Of a stretch of 57,945 nucleotides of DNA, positions 1 through 8,410 are shown piece after piece. Source of the stretch: Curtobacterium sp. Leaf183 (GTDB lineage Bacteria; Actinomycetota; Actinomycetes; Actinomycetales; Microbacteriaceae); NCBI RefSeq assembly GCF_001424385.1, contig NZ_LMPO01000012.1, forward strand, positions 159,647 through 217,591. The letters are read 5' to 3'. A program made the translations under genes and the position numbers. The notes beneath the pieces are model-generated. The model had not been told where the DNA came from. It was given only the letters and a program-made list of their open reading frames with translations, and made no database searches. Within the stretch, counting starts at the first letter, position 1, and the number at the start of each line of letters is the position of its first letter.

Positions 1-14
1 GGACGGGAGGCCCG
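1..14. terminator. Half of a GGAGGCCCG-type terminator hairpin (cut by window edge)
   Basis: The first bases read GGACGGGAGGCCCG, the same core that forms the left arm of the perfect hairpin at 19211-19252. It lies just past the stop codon of the minus-strand aminotransferase, where its terminator would be. The other arm would be outside the window, so this is inferred from the shared core. Confidence 0.4.
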
Positions 15-30
15 GTGCGGGTCCGGCGCG

Positions 31-1263
31 TCAGCTGCGGTCGCGCAGGACCGAGCCCAGTGCGTCGATCGCCTCGGCGACCTGGTCGTCGGTCACGACG
101 AGCGGGGGCGCGAAGCGGATCGTCGACCCGTGGGTGTCCTTGACGAGGACCCCGCGTGCCGCCATGGCCTTCGCGATCTCCTTGCCGGTGCCGATCACCG
201 GGTCGATGTCGATGCCGGCCCACAGCCCGGCGACGCGGTGTGCGACGACGCCCTTGCCGACCAGGTCCTCGAGCAGCCCGCGCAGCAGCGGTTCACCGTC
301 GAGTGCCCGCTGCTGGAACGTGCCCTCGGCGAGCATCGCGACGACCTCGGCCCCGACGGCCGCGGCCAGCGGGTTGCCGCCGAAGGTCGACCCGTGCTCG
401 CCGGGACGCAGGACGCCGAGCACGTCACGCGAGCCGACGACAGCCGAGACCGGGACGATCCCGCCGCCGAGCGCCTTGCCGAGGGTGATGAGGTCGGGCC
501 GCACACCGACGCGCGACACCGCGAGCGTGTGGCCGGTGCGCCCGAGCCCGGACTGGATCTCGTCGGCGACGAACAGCGCACCGAACTCGTCGCAGATGTC
601 GCGCACGGACGGCAGGTACTCCGCGGGTGGGATGACCACGCCGCCCTCGCCCTGGATCGGTTCGAGCAGCACGGCGACGACGGTCTCGTCCATCGCGGCA
701 CGGAGGGCCTCGGCGTCACCGTAGGGCACGGTACGGAACCCCGGCGTGTACGGACCGAAGTCGTTGCGGGCGTCGGGGTCGTCCGAGAACGAGATGATCG
801 TCGTCGTCCGGCCGTGGAAGTTCCCGCTCGCGACGATGATCGTCGCGCGGTCGGCGGGCACGCCCTTGACGCGGTAGCCCCACGCCCGCGACACCTTGAT
901 CGCGGACTCGACGGCTTCGGCACCGGTGTTCATCGGCAGCACCATGTCGGTACCGGTGAGCTCAGCCAAGCTCGCCGCGAACGGCCCGAGGCGGTCGTTG
1001 ACGAAGGCACGGCTGGTCAGCGTGACGCGGTCGAGCTGTGCCCGCGCGGCATCGAGCAGCCGCGGGTTGCCGTGGCCGAAGTTCACCGCCGAGTACGCCG
1101 CCAGGCCGTCCAGGTAGGTGCGGCCGTCGACGTCGGTGACGGTCGCGCCGTCCCCGGAGGCGATCACGACGGGCAGGGGGCTGTAGTTGTGGGCGAGGGC
1201 CCGGTCCTCGACGGCGAGCGCCGCCGCGGTCGCGGTGCCGAGCGCCGTGGATGCGGTGGTCAT
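31..1263 (-). CDS. rocD: Ornithine aminotransferase
   Basis: PLP-dependent class III aminotransferase of 410 residues that moves the delta-amino group of ornithine to 2-oxoglutarate, giving glutamate-5-semialdehyde/P5C and glutamate. The PLP lysine lies in TLGKALGGG, after the cofactor-contacting VADEIQSGLGRTG stretch, and GSTFGGNPLA follows. All are typical of RocD, and length is normal. I start at the ATG that shares its A with the stop codon of the upstream gene (TGATG at 1263-1265). An earlier in-frame start would add an unlike 19-residue leader. It is the second gene of an operon with the upstream amidinohydrolase, a coupling that implies ornithine is made next door. Deacetylating or succinylating relatives of the same fold cannot be fully excluded. 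Confidence 0.9.
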   Translation of the reverse strand: MTTASTALGTATAAALAVEDRALAHNYSPLPVVIASGDGATVTDVDGRTYLDGLAAYSAVNFGHGNPRLLDAARAQLDRVTLTSRAFVNDRLGPFAASLAELTGTDMVLPMNTGAEAVESAIKVSRAWGYRVKGVPADRATIIVASGNFHGRTTTIISFSDDPDARNDFGPYTPGFRTVPYGDAEALRAAMDETVVAVLLEPIQGEGGVVIPPAEYLPSVRDICDEFGALFVADEIQSGLGRTGHTLAVSRVGVRPDLITLGKALGGGIVPVSAVVGSRDVLGVLRPGEHGSTFGGNPLAAAVGAEVVAMLAEGTFQQRALDGEPLLRGLLEDLVGKGVVAHRVAGLWAGIDIDPVIGTGKEIAKAMAARGVLVKDTHGSTIRFAPPLVVTDDQVAEAIDALGSVLRDRS

Positions 1264-2153
1264 CAGGACCGTGCCACGGAGTTGCCGGTGCCGACGGGGT
1301 GCAGGTCGAGCGTGCAGCACTTGACGCCGCCGCCGCCGAGCAGCAGCTCGGACAGGTCGACGCCGATCGGGTTGTAGCCCTTCTCGCGCAGCTGCTCGGC
1401 GAACGTGGTCGCACGCGAGGCGATCACGATGTTGTAGCCGTCGGAGTAGGAGTTCAGCCCGAGGATCGCGGCGTCCTCCTCCGTCGCGATGATCGCGTCC
1501 GGGAAGCGCTCGCGCAGGATCGCCAACGAGGGCTCGTCGAACGCGCTCTCGAGGTACGCGATGTTGCTGGTCCCGTCCGCGGACGGCTCGGGGTCGAGCA
1601 CGGCGATGGCGGTGTCCAGGTGGTAGAAGCTCGGGTTGATGAGCTTGAGGGTGACGACCTCGCGGCCGTAGACCTCGGCGAGCTCTTCGTGCGACGTGCT
1701 GTCCGACCGGAAGCCGGTGCCCGCGTAGATCGTGTTCCCGATGAGCAGGAAGTCGCCTTCGCCCTCGTTCGTCTCACGCGGTTCTGCGACGGTCAGGCCG
1801 GCGCTGCGGAACCAGTCCATGTACGCGGGGCCCTCGGGCTGCCGCTCGGGGTACTGGAACTTGGCGCCGTACGCGACACCGTCGAGCACGAAGCCGCCGT
1901 TCGCCGCGTAGACCATGTCCGGCAGGCCGTCGATGGGGTCGATGTACGAGATGTCGAAGCCGAGCTGCTCGTAGACCGCGACGAGCGACTGCCACTGTTG
2001 GACGGCCTTGGACGTGTCCGTCGGCTCTTCCGGGTGCATCCACGGGTTGATCCGGTAGCTGACCGTGTAGAAGTCCGGCTTGCACATGAGGATCGTGCGC
2101 TTGGTGGCGGTGCGGGCCGGAGCCGCCACGGTCTCGGTTGCTGCGTTCGACAC
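1263..2153 (-). CDS. Arginine amidinohydrolase of the DDAH/ArgZ family (arginine dihydrolase or dimethylargininase)
   Basis: A 296-residue guanidine-modifying enzyme with pentein fold. Visible family marks are MCKPDFYTVSYRINPWM near residue 25, PDMVYAANGGF near 80, a catalytic His in FYHLD near 178, and the nucleophile Cys279 in GGGGVKCCT. The name dimethylargininase is usually given to this family. However, Asn36 and Asn85 (YAANGG, where arginine deiminases carry Asp) resemble the cyanobacterial arginine dihydrolase ArgZ/AgrE, which releases ornithine and ammonia. Being first in an operon with ornithine aminotransferase fits an ornithine product better than citrulline, but this is inference. 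The GTG start is preceded by AGGAGGA (2159-2165). The divergent Lrp gene is the likely regulator. Confidence 0.8.
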   Translation of the reverse strand: MSNAATETVAAPARTATKRTILMCKPDFYTVSYRINPWMHPEEPTDTSKAVQQWQSLVAVYEQLGFDISYIDPIDGLPDMVYAANGGFVLDGVAYGAKFQYPERQPEGPAYMDWFRSAGLTVAEPRETNEGEGDFLLIGNTIYAGTGFRSDSTSHEELAEVYGREVVTLKLINPSFYHLDTAIAVLDPEPSADGTSNIAYLESAFDEPSLAILRERFPDAIIATEEDAAILGLNSYSDGYNIVIASRATTFAEQLREKGYNPIGVDLSELLLGGGGVKCCTLDLHPVGTGNSVARS

Positions 2154-2356
2154 TGGAGTCCTCCTGGGGGACTTCGGGCCCGAGCCTGCCAGGAACCACT
2201 CCTGAGGTGATCTCGGTGAGATGCAGGCTCACTCACCGGTACCGCGGCGGACCAGGTCGACGCCGAGGCTCAGTCTAGGGAACGCCCGAGGCCCGGAGCC
2301 TGTGGACGCGCGCACGTTTCGTGCGTGCAGCCGGGCTCCTCGCAAGAAACCACGCG

Positions 2357-2362
2357 TAGCAT
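2357..2362 (+). promoter_or_regulatory. -10 box of a probable leaderless promoter for the Lrp gene
   Basis: TAGCAT ends 7 nt before the ATG at 2370 and there is no Shine-Dalgarno sequence, so transcription would start at or next to the start codon. No convincing -35 is visible. Confidence 0.45.
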
Positions 2363-2369
2363 TGCGGCA

Positions 2370-2807
2370 ATGGATTCGCTCGACCACCGCATCCTGGATC
2401 GACTCCGGGACAACGCCCGCGCCGGGTACGGCGACATCGGGTCGGTCGTCGGGCTCTCGGCGTCGGCCGTCAAGCGCCGCGTCGACCGTCTGGTCGCTGA
2501 CGGCGTGATCCGCGGCTTCACGATCAAGGTCGACCCCGCGGTCGAGGACCGCGGCACCGAGGCCTGGGTCGAGCTGTACTGCCGCGGCACGGTCTCCCCC
2601 GACGAACTCCGGTCGCTGCTCGACTCCGTCCCCGAGGTGGTCGACGCTGGCACGGTCACCGGCAGCGCCGACGCCGTCGTGCACATGCGCTCGAAGGACC
2701 TCCCCGCGCTCGAAGAAGCGCTCGACCGCGTCCGGCTCGCGCCGCAGGTCGACCACACGCGCAGCGCGATCGTGCTCTCCCGCCTGGTCTCGCGCGAGTC
2801 CGCGTAG
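2370..2807 (+). CDS. Lrp/AsnC family transcriptional regulator
   Basis: A 145-residue protein of standard Lrp length. The N-terminal helix-turn-helix (residues 2-60: [20 protein letters not shown], then [20 protein letters not shown]) is followed by an RAM ligand-binding domain from about residue 65. The start is the ATG just after TAGCAT rather than an upstream in-frame codon, because the HTH begins at once in this family. It is divergent from the amidinohydrolase-rocD operon, and Lrp-type regulators commonly control adjacent amino-acid catabolic genes. Arginine or ornithine is therefore a plausible effector, though the sequence does not show the ligand. Confidence 0.9.
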   Translation: MDSLDHRILDRLRDNARAGYGDIGSVVGLSASAVKRRVDRLVADGVIRGFTIKVDPAVEDRGTEAWVELYCRGTVSPDELRSLLDSVPEVVDAGTVTGSADAVVHMRSKDLPALEEALDRVRLAPQVDHTRSAIVLSRLVSRESA

Positions 2808-2816
2808 GTCACCGCC

Positions 2817-3191
2817 GTGTCCCGGTTCCGTTCGACGTCCTGGAGGCCCGGCCCGACGCACGCAGGATCGCGTCCCGCCCGCCGTCTGGTCGCGGCCGCG
2901 TCGATCGCCTACGTCACCAACTGCCTGTGGGGTACCGCCGTCGCAGTCGGGGTCATCCGGACGAAGAAGCTCCGGGTGGTGCACCACGGCCTGTTCGTCG
3001 TGACCGCCACCCTGACGGGCGTCGCGGCCACCACCCCGCTGTGGACCCGCTCACGGTCGGCGCTGTTCCTGCTGCCGGCACTCGTCCCGTTGGCGGTCGC
3101 TCCACGCACGGACCCGAGGTCGAGAGCACACTGGAGCGTCGCGGTCGCCGCCGCACCGTCCTACCTGGGGGCGTTGCTCGCGCGGCGCTGA
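2817..3191 (+). CDS. Small membrane protein of unknown function
   Basis: I do not recognise this 124-residue protein. It has a basic N-terminus (residues 1-23) and about four hydrophobic segments: roughly 24-45 ([20 protein letters not shown]), 57-75, 83-95 and 106-121. Segments are joined by short Arg/Lys-rich loops. The GTG start follows the Lrp stop codon by 9 nt, so it is probably cotranscribed with the regulator. The next gene begins 20 nt after its stop. Nothing in the sequence hints at an enzymatic role. Confidence 0.6.
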   Translation: MSRFRSTSWRPGPTHAGSRPARRLVAAASIAYVTNCLWGTAVAVGVIRTKKLRVVHHGLFVVTATLTGVAATTPLWTRSRSALFLLPALVPLAVAPRTDPRSRAHWSVAVAAAPSYLGALLARR

Positions 3192-3211
3192 GACGCGAGG
3201 AAGGACACACG

Positions 3212-4042
3212 GTGGAACTGTTCGAAGCGATCCGGCGGCGACGCACCACGAACGGGGCGTTCCTGCCCGACCCCGTCTCCGAGGTGCACCAGCGGCTGCT
3301 CGTCGAGCTGGCCGGTCGGGCTCCGTCGCAGCTCAACAGCCAGCCGTGGCGCTTCGTCCTGGTCGAGGACCGGACGACGATCGACCGGGTCGCGGAGATC
3401 AGCGGGCGCTCGATGACCCGCACGATGGCCGAGGGCACGTTCTTCCAGCGCTACAAGCCGTACTTCCGGTTCAGCCAGCAGGAGATGGACGAGCGCCGGG
3501 ACGGGATGCTCTTCGACAAGCTGCCCGGTCCGCTCAAGCCGTTCACCAAGCAGGTCTTCACCAGGCGCGGGCAGCTGCTGATGAACACCCTGCGCGTGCC
3601 GCAGACCCTCGGCGAGGAGAACCGGAAGCTCGTCGCCGGCTCCCCGCTGCTGCTCGGCGTGATGCTCGACCGGCACGAGTACCGGAAGGAGGAGCTCTCC
3701 GGCTTCTACTCGGTGTTCAGCATGGGTGCGGCGATGGAGAACGTCTGGCTCGCCACGACCGAGCTCGGCCTCGGCATCCAGTTCGTGTCGTTCCCGATGG
3801 AGACACCGGGCGCCTGGGCCGAGATCGAGGACCTGCTGCGCGTGCCGTCGGAACTCGAGCTCATGGCCGTGTACCGGATCGGGTACCTCCCGCCCGAGCG
3901 TCGACGACCCGCGATCGACTGGACGTCGAGCGAACGGAAGCGGCCGTCGCAGTACGTCTTCCGCGACACCTGCGACACCCCGCAGCAGGGGTGGGACGAC
4001 GTGTCCGTCGCGACCCACCTGGACGACCGGAGCGGGTCGTGA
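3212..4042 (+). CDS. Nitroreductase family protein
   Basis: A 276-residue flavoprotein-fold protein. The start has the classic nitroreductase opening ([16 protein letters not shown] with FMN-phosphate-binding arginines), followed by [20 protein letters not shown] near residue 40, where Ser/Asn contact FMN. The C-terminal half keeps [20 protein letters not shown] near 175, the second family signature. A central insertion (about 75-130) makes it longer than the 200-220 residues usual for simple nitroreductases. The GTG start is preceded by GAGGAAGGA. Its stop overlaps the next start by 4 nt (GTGA), so the two are translationally coupled. Substrate unknown; likely a soluble NAD(P)H-dependent oxidoreductase. 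Confidence 0.85.
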   Translation: MELFEAIRRRRTTNGAFLPDPVSEVHQRLLVELAGRAPSQLNSQPWRFVLVEDRTTIDRVAEISGRSMTRTMAEGTFFQRYKPYFRFSQQEMDERRDGMLFDKLPGPLKPFTKQVFTRRGQLLMNTLRVPQTLGEENRKLVAGSPLLLGVMLDRHEYRKEELSGFYSVFSMGAAMENVWLATTELGLGIQFVSFPMETPGAWAEIEDLLRVPSELELMAVYRIGYLPPERRRPAIDWTSSERKRPSQYVFRDTCDTPQQGWDDVSVATHLDDRSGS

Positions 4043-4824
4043 CCGCCGGCCGGGTCGGCGGGAGCGAACCGGTCCTCCAGTCCGTGACGGCCGCGGCACC
4101 GGACCTGACCGGGCGCCCGTGGATCTCGCAGGACTGGCTCGACGTGGTCTTCGTGCACTGGCGGGTCGACGCGTCGGCCGTCGCGCCGCTGCTGCCGGCC
4201 GGCACGCGGCCGGACACCATGGCGCTCGACGGCACGGACGACGACGCGACCACCTGGGTCGGGCTGATCGGCTTCCGGTTCACGGACACGCGGTTCCCGC
4301 CGCTCGGCGCCCTGGGGCGGACCGGGCGCATCGGTGACTTCGTGGAGGTGAACGTGCGCGTCTACACGCGGGACGACCAGGGACGGCGGGGCGTGGTGTT
4401 CCTGTCCCTCGACGCGGGGAAGCTCCTGCCGACGGTCGGAGCGCGCGTCGCGACCGGCCTGCCGTACTGGTGGGCCAACGCCGAGATGCGCACGGGCGAC
4501 GGGCGGGTCGGGTACGCGATGCGGCGGCACGGGACCCATCTGCGGTCGATGTTCGACGTGCAGGTCGGGCCGGAGGTCGCGGAGCCGACCGCGCTCGAGA
4601 CCTTCCTGACGGCGCGGTGGGGCATGCACGTGCACCGGGCGGGTGCGACGCGGTTCTGGCCGAACGAGCACGCGTCGTGGGCACTGCACCGGGCGTCGGT
4701 GGTGTCGCTGCGGGACGACCTGGTGGGCGCTGCGGGGCTGCCGTTCGCGTTGACGGAGCTCGAGCCGGACTCGGTGCTGTACTCGCCGGGGGTGACCACG
4801 CGCTTCGGGGCCGGACGGCGCTGA
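4039..4824 (+). CDS. YqjF-like DUF2071 family protein
   Basis: A 261-residue soluble protein with the DUF2071 (YqjF) pattern: [19 protein letters not shown] near residue 25, then [10 protein letters not shown], the aromatic [14 protein letters not shown], and [12 protein letters not shown] near 100. The family is widespread, with a fold related to acetoacetate decarboxylase and no settled biochemical role. The GTG start overlaps the nitroreductase stop by 4 nt, so the two are cotranscribed. The 200-bp gap after its stop holds the TGTCGTACGACA repeat cluster rather than a simple terminator. Family assignment is from pattern memory; function is unknown. Confidence 0.75.
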   Translation: MTAGRVGGSEPVLQSVTAAAPDLTGRPWISQDWLDVVFVHWRVDASAVAPLLPAGTRPDTMALDGTDDDATTWVGLIGFRFTDTRFPPLGALGRTGRIGDFVEVNVRVYTRDDQGRRGVVFLSLDAGKLLPTVGARVATGLPYWWANAEMRTGDGRVGYAMRRHGTHLRSMFDVQVGPEVAEPTALETFLTARWGMHVHRAGATRFWPNEHASWALHRASVVSLRDDLVGAAGLPFALTELEPDSVLYSPGVTTRFGAGRR

Positions 4825-4878
4825 GTCGGGCGCTGCGGGCGGGTGCTGCGGGTCGGGCCGGTCGGGCGGGTGCTGGTG

Positions 4879-4995
4879 CGACAGGACCGATGTCGTACGA
4901 CAGGACCGATGTCGTACGACAGCGCAGTTGTCGCCCCGGCTGCACGCCGCCGCCCGAACGACATCGCCGATGTCGCACGACAGCACGGATGTCGT
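4879..4995. repeat. Cluster of TGTCGTACGACA palindromes between convergent genes
   Basis: The perfect palindrome TGTCGTACGACA occurs at 4891-4902 and 4910-4921, as part of a 19-bp unit (CGACAGGACCGATGTCGTA) repeated in tandem at 4879-4897 and 4898-4916. One-mismatch TGTCGCACGACA follows at 4971-4982. Half-sites lie at 4958-4964 (ACGACAT) and 4990-4995 (TGTCGT), allowing small hairpins. It could be a bidirectional terminator, a protein-binding array or a REP-like element. The rest of the 4825-5030 gap shows no gene. Confidence 0.8.
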
Positions 4996-5030
4996 TCCAC
5001 CGGTGGTCAGGGCGGAAGGTGCGTCGACCG

Positions 5031-5645
5031 TCAGTCGCGCGGTGCCCGGGACGCGGCGCGGAACTGGACCACCGCGATGGCCGCGGCAACGACCGCGACC
5101 ACCCATCCTCCGCCCACCCACACCGACGCGCGGTGGTGGGGCACCGCGGGCAGCAGGATCCCGAGCAGGACCAGCACCACCGATGTGACCGCCATCACGA
5201 ACGCAGTGACCGCGGCGACGAGACGATCGAGCCGGGGAACCGATCGTGCGTTCCGGAAGACCTGCGTACCGGCTCCGAGCACGCCCGCCGCGGTGCCGAC
5301 GGACGCTCCCGCGATCAGACCGCCGGCCGTGATGATCGTCGCCGTGCCGAACCCGACGACGACGCGCACCACGTGGAGCCGCCACGACGCGGCTCGGGAC
5401 TGCTCCGAGTACGCGTGGAGACCGGCGACCGCGAGCGCGACGGCACCTCCGGCGACGAGGCCACCGGTCACGATGCCGACGACAGCCGTGAGTCGGTCGC
5501 CGAACAGCGCCGCAAGGGTGACCAACACCACGGCGAGCACGAGTGCGAGTGCGGGCAGCGTCCAGACCTCGCGCTGCCGGGTCGGCGTCCGCAGCACCCA
5601 GCTCGGCGGCGCCGGTTCGCGTTCGTCCTGGTCGTGCGTCTCCAC
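5031..5645 (-). CDS. Polytopic membrane protein of unknown function
   Basis: A 204-residue integral membrane protein with a short charged N-terminus (ETHDQDEREPAPPSW) and five or six hydrophobic segments at roughly 27-46, 50-75, 90-125 (possibly two), 140-165 and 175-195. No family motif is recognisable. Transmembrane stretches rich in Val, Ala and Gly, with a few basic loop residues, suggest an inner-membrane protein with the N-terminus inside. The GTG start at 5645 was chosen because all longer in-frame extensions run antisense through the neighbouring dehydrogenase gene. It is convergent with the DUF2071 gene and divergent from the dehydrogenase gene. Confidence 0.6.
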   Translation of the reverse strand: METHDQDEREPAPPSWVLRTPTRQREVWTLPALALVLAVVLVTLAALFGDRLTAVVGIVTGGLVAGGAVALAVAGLHAYSEQSRAASWRLHVVRVVVGFGTATIITAGGLIAGASVGTAAGVLGAGTQVFRNARSVPRLDRLVAAVTAFVMAVTSVVLVLLGILLPAVPHHRASVWVGGGWVVAVVAAAIAVVQFRAASRAPRD

Positions 5646-5724
5646 CGGTCCAGTCTGCCCGTCCGGTGGTCCACGGGGCGCTGCGCCTGAGGTCGTCCGG
5701 GGGCAGCACCGGTACAACGGGCAG

Positions 5725-6720
5725 ATGACACGTGTGGCAGTGGTGACCGGTGGATCAGCGGGACTCGGACGGGCGACGGTGCGGGAACTCGCGGCGCGCG
5801 GGTGGGACGTGGCCGTGATCGCCCGCGGCCAGGAGGGCGTCGACGCCGCAGCCGCTGAGGTGGTGGCAGCCGGGCGGCGGGGTCTCGCGCTGTCGGTGGA
5901 CGTCTCCGACCGCGAAGCCGTCGAGGCGGCGGCTGACCGCATCGAGGCCGAACTCGGTCCGATCGACCTATGGGTGAACGGCGTGATGGTCGGGGTGTTC
6001 AGCCGCTTCCTCGACACCGCACCCGAGGACTTCGAGCGCGCACTGCACGTGACGTACCTCGGCTTCGTGAACGGCACGCGGGCGGCCCTGTCGCGGATGG
6101 TCCCCCGCGACCGCGGGCAGGTCATCCAGGTCGGCTCGGCACTCGGCTTCCGGGGCATCCCCCTGCAGGCGGCGTACTGCGGCGCGAAGCACGCGATCGT
6201 CGGGTTCACCGAGTCCGTCGTCTCCGAGCTCATCGAGCAGGGCAGCAAGGTGCAGGTGTCCCGCGTGGACATGCCGGCGCTCAACACGATCCAGTTCGAC
6301 TGGGTGAAGTCGAACCTGCCGCACCACCCGCAGCCCGTCGCCCCGATCTACCAGCCCGAGGTCGGTGCGCGCGCGATCGCCGCCACGGCCGAGCGACCGC
6401 GTCGTCGGACCTGGGTCGGCGAGTCGACGGTGTACACGATCCTCGGCAACCGCATCAGCGGTCGGTTCGCGGACTGGTACGCGGCGAAGACCCTGGTGTC
6501 CGGCCAGCAGATCGCCGAGAAGGACGGGGAGTCGCTCCCCTCGAACCTCTACGAGCCGGTCGCCGGCGACCACGGCGCGCACGGTGTGTTCGACGACAGC
6601 GCCCACGCCTGGTCCCCGCAGACCTGGTGGGTGGAGCACCGCCGGCTCGGCAACGGGCTGCTCGGTGCGGCACTCGGCGTCGCGGGAGCAGCAGCCCTGG
6701 CCATCGGGCGTCGGCGATGA
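5725..6720 (+). CDS. Short-chain dehydrogenase/reductase with C-terminal hydrophobic tail
   Basis: A classical SDR Rossmann enzyme of 331 residues: TGGSAGLG (NAD(P)-binding, residues 8-15), an NG-containing WVNGVMVG in place of NNAG near 90, a catalytic Ser in QVGSALGF near 137, and YCGAK (Tyr/Lys pair) near 150. It is longer than the usual 250 residues. After about residue 210 comes an extension of some 120 residues ending in a hydrophobic helix (LLGAALGVAGAAALAIG) and three Arg. That suggests a C-terminal membrane anchor. Substrate unknown. The stop overlaps the next ATG (ATGA), so it is translationally coupled to a small membrane protein. Confidence 0.85.
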   Translation: MTRVAVVTGGSAGLGRATVRELAARGWDVAVIARGQEGVDAAAAEVVAAGRRGLALSVDVSDREAVEAAADRIEAELGPIDLWVNGVMVGVFSRFLDTAPEDFERALHVTYLGFVNGTRAALSRMVPRDRGQVIQVGSALGFRGIPLQAAYCGAKHAIVGFTESVVSELIEQGSKVQVSRVDMPALNTIQFDWVKSNLPHHPQPVAPIYQPEVGARAIAATAERPRRRTWVGESTVYTILGNRISGRFADWYAAKTLVSGQQIAEKDGESLPSNLYEPVAGDHGAHGVFDDSAHAWSPQTWWVEHRRLGNGLLGAALGVAGAAALAIGRRR

Positions 6721-7061
6721 CCCGCGCACGCGACCGACGCCGGAGCGCGACCGTCGTCGAGGGAGCCCGTGCCGTGCTCGGCGCGCTGCACCTGATCCGC
6801 GCGGGGTCCGACCCGGCGACCGCGACGTTCCACCGGGTCCTCGGGGTCCGGCAGCTGGTGCAGGCCGGGGTGCTCTCGCGGGCTGGCTCCGGCGACGCGC
6901 ACACCCTCGGGGCGGCGGTGGACGCCACGCACGCGGTCACCATGCTGCCGCTCATGTTCGTGGGACGGCGGTGGCGCCGCGTCGCCGTCGGTCAGTTCGT
7001 GATCGCGCTGGCCCTGGCGATCGCCGAGGTCGCCCTGGTCGGGTCCGGCCGCAGGCGCTGA
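6717..7061 (+). CDS. Small membrane protein coupled to the SDR gene
   Basis: A 114-residue protein with a basic N-terminus (TRARDRRRSATVVEG), one weak hydrophobic stretch at 17-28, and stronger ones at about 67-82 (AVDATHAVTMLPLMFVG) and 89-108 (VAVGQFVIALALAIAEVALV). I do not recognise a family. The start ATG overlaps the SDR stop by 4 nt and the SDR itself ends in a hydrophobic helix, so the two products may act together at the membrane. Its stop codon lies inside the first copy of the 32-bp tandem repeat at 7042-7137. Confidence 0.65.
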   Translation: MTRARDRRRSATVVEGARAVLGALHLIRAGSDPATATFHRVLGVRQLVQAGVLSRAGSGDAHTLGAAVDATHAVTMLPLMFVGRRWRRVAVGQFVIALALAIAEVALVGSGRRR

Positions 7062-7137
7062 CCGGCAGCGCGCGGTCCGGCCGCAAGCGCTGACCGGCAG
7101 CGCGCGGTCCGGCCGCAAGCGCTGACCGGCAGCACGC
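7042..7137. repeat. Three tandem copies of a 32-bp unit spanning a stop codon
   Basis: Units at 7042-7073, 7074-7105 and 7106-7137 differ by only one or two bases. Each contains GCTGACCGGCAGC. The first copy encodes the C-terminal GSGRRR and the TGA of the gene ending at 7061. Because 32 is not a multiple of 3, the copied TGA falls in all three frames. Confidence 0.9.
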
Positions 7138-7407
7138 GGACCGATCGGGCGCGCTGCCTGGTTGCATGCTCTGCGGCTCCGGCGATGGGCGGTCGCGCTC
7201 CGGCTCGAGCACAGGGGACGCTCAAGAGCCGGAGCGTCGACGCTCTCACGAGCCTCGGGGGCAGGGGACCCGCCGATCGGGGGTGGCTCGCTGATGACGA
7301 CTGTACCCGGTCCGCCCTTAGGGGGACAGACAGGTCGGTACCCCACTTCGGGCGTCAACCGGCTGAACCCCGAGACGCTCCCCGGATCGCCGCGTAGCCT
7401 CCGTCGC
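7138..7407. other. Non-coding gap with one hairpin
   Basis: Together with the tandem repeat this makes a 346-bp stretch without a convincing gene. It contains an 11-bp inverted repeat (CGCTCCGGCTC 7196-7206, GAGCCGGAGCG 7226-7236) with a 19-nt loop that could terminate transcription, and the promoter of the next small gene at its right end. I see nothing else in it. Confidence 0.5.
7395..7400 (+). promoter_or_regulatory. -10 box of a probable leaderless promoter
   Basis: TAGCCT ends 7 nt before the ATG at 7408, and there is no ribosome-binding site between. This is the same geometry as at 2357 and 46053. Confidence 0.4.
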
Positions 7408-7608
7408 ATGAGCAACGACGCAGAACAGACCGAGCCCGTCATGGACGGCGCCACCGATGCCACCAACCACGAGAAGCTCTCGGGCCTCATCGAGCAGGTC
7501 AACCACGACCACGGACACGAGGGTGCCGCGTCGATGGCCGACCACCTGCGCGACCGCATGGACGAGACCGGTGTCGAGGACGAGGACCGCGGCGACACCG
7601 AGGACTGA
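7408..7608 (+). CDS. Small acidic hydrophilic protein
   Basis: A 66-residue protein, strongly acidic at both ends, with a central His-rich stretch (EQVNHDHGHEG, residues 29-39) and an amphipathic helix (ASMADHLRDRMDETG). No transmembrane segment, Cys or known motif. The start ATG sits 7 nt after TAGCCT, consistent with leaderless expression, and extending upstream would only translate non-coding-like sequence. It ends 27 bp before the convergent phosphatase gene. The His cluster could bind metal, but that is a guess. Confidence 0.65.
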   Translation: MSNDAEQTEPVMDGATDATNHEKLSGLIEQVNHDHGHEGAASMADHLRDRMDETGVEDEDRGDTED

Positions 7609-7635
7609 GCCCGAGCGCCGACGCGACCACGTCAC

Positions 7636-8388
7636 TCAGGTGACGGGGTCGCGGAAGGTGCCCAGGGCCTCCAGGTCGGCCGCGTCGAGACCGGACCGCG
7701 CCCGGAACCGGTCCACGTCGAAACCGGCAACGACCGCGCGGAACGCGTCGGCGACGGTCGTCCCGTGTTCCGCACAGAGCGCTTCGATGCGGGCCTCCTG
7801 CCCCGGCTTGCCGATCGACGCGAACAGGGCGTCCGAGGTCCGGACCGTCAGCAGGTAGTCGTCGACGATGGCCTGCGGCTCCACGTCGGCGAGTGTCAGC
7901 AGCGCGAGGGCGACGATGCCCGTCCGGTCGCGACCGCCCGCACAGTGGAAGAGCACGCCTCCCGGTGCGGCGCGAGCCATCGCCTGCAGTGCTGCGCCCG
8001 TCCGGTCCGCCTTCCGGTCCAGGTGCGGCCCGTAGTACAGCGGGGTGCCGACCAGGCCGTTCGCCCAGAAGTCGTCCCAGAACGCCGTGTCCTCGAGGTC
8101 GTCGTGGTCGACCGCCACCGTCGACAGCCACGACGGACGGGGGGTCGTGTCCCGCGCACGTTCGGAGGGGGTGCGCAGGTCCACGACCGTCCGGATGCCC
8201 GCCCCGTGGACCGCGTCCCACCCGCCATCGGTGAGGTGGTCGACCGACTCGGACCGGAAGAACCGGCCGACGGGCGTCGTGCCGCCCCCGCGACGCGGGA
8301 GCCCGCCGAGGTCGCGGGCGTTGCGGAGGCCGTCGGCCACGAGGGTGCGGTCCTGGAGCATCCGGCCAGGGAAGTGCATGATCCTCAT
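7636..8388 (-). CDS. Tyrosine-protein phosphatase (dual-specificity type)
   Basis: A roughly 250-residue cysteine phosphatase. The P-loop HCAGGRDRTG fits CxxGxxRTG, with the nucleophile Cys and the phosphate-binding Arg. An upstream VVDLRTPSERA loop and an N-terminal GLRNARDLGGLP signature are typical of the bacterial tyrosine/lipid phosphatase family (PtpB/LipA-like). The start is uncertain: ATG at 8388, at 8379 (better spaced from GAGG) or at 8412 (overlapping the divergent gene's ATG within one CATG) are all in frame. The conserved sequence begins around 8360, so all would work. Likely cytosolic, acting on phosphotyrosine or phosphoinositide-like substrates. Confidence 0.85.
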   Translation of the reverse strand: MRIMHFPGRMLQDRTLVADGLRNARDLGGLPRRGGGTTPVGRFFRSESVDHLTDGGWDAVHGAGIRTVVDLRTPSERARDTTPRPSWLSTVAVDHDDLEDTAFWDDFWANGLVGTPLYYGPHLDRKADRTGAALQAMARAAPGGVLFHCAGGRDRTGIVALALLTLADVEPQAIVDDYLLTVRTSDALFASIGKPGQEARIEALCAEHGTTVADAFRAVVAGFDVDRFRARSGLDAADLEALGTFRDPVT

Positions 8389-8410
8389 GGACCGCTGAGA
8401 GGAGTGGGGC

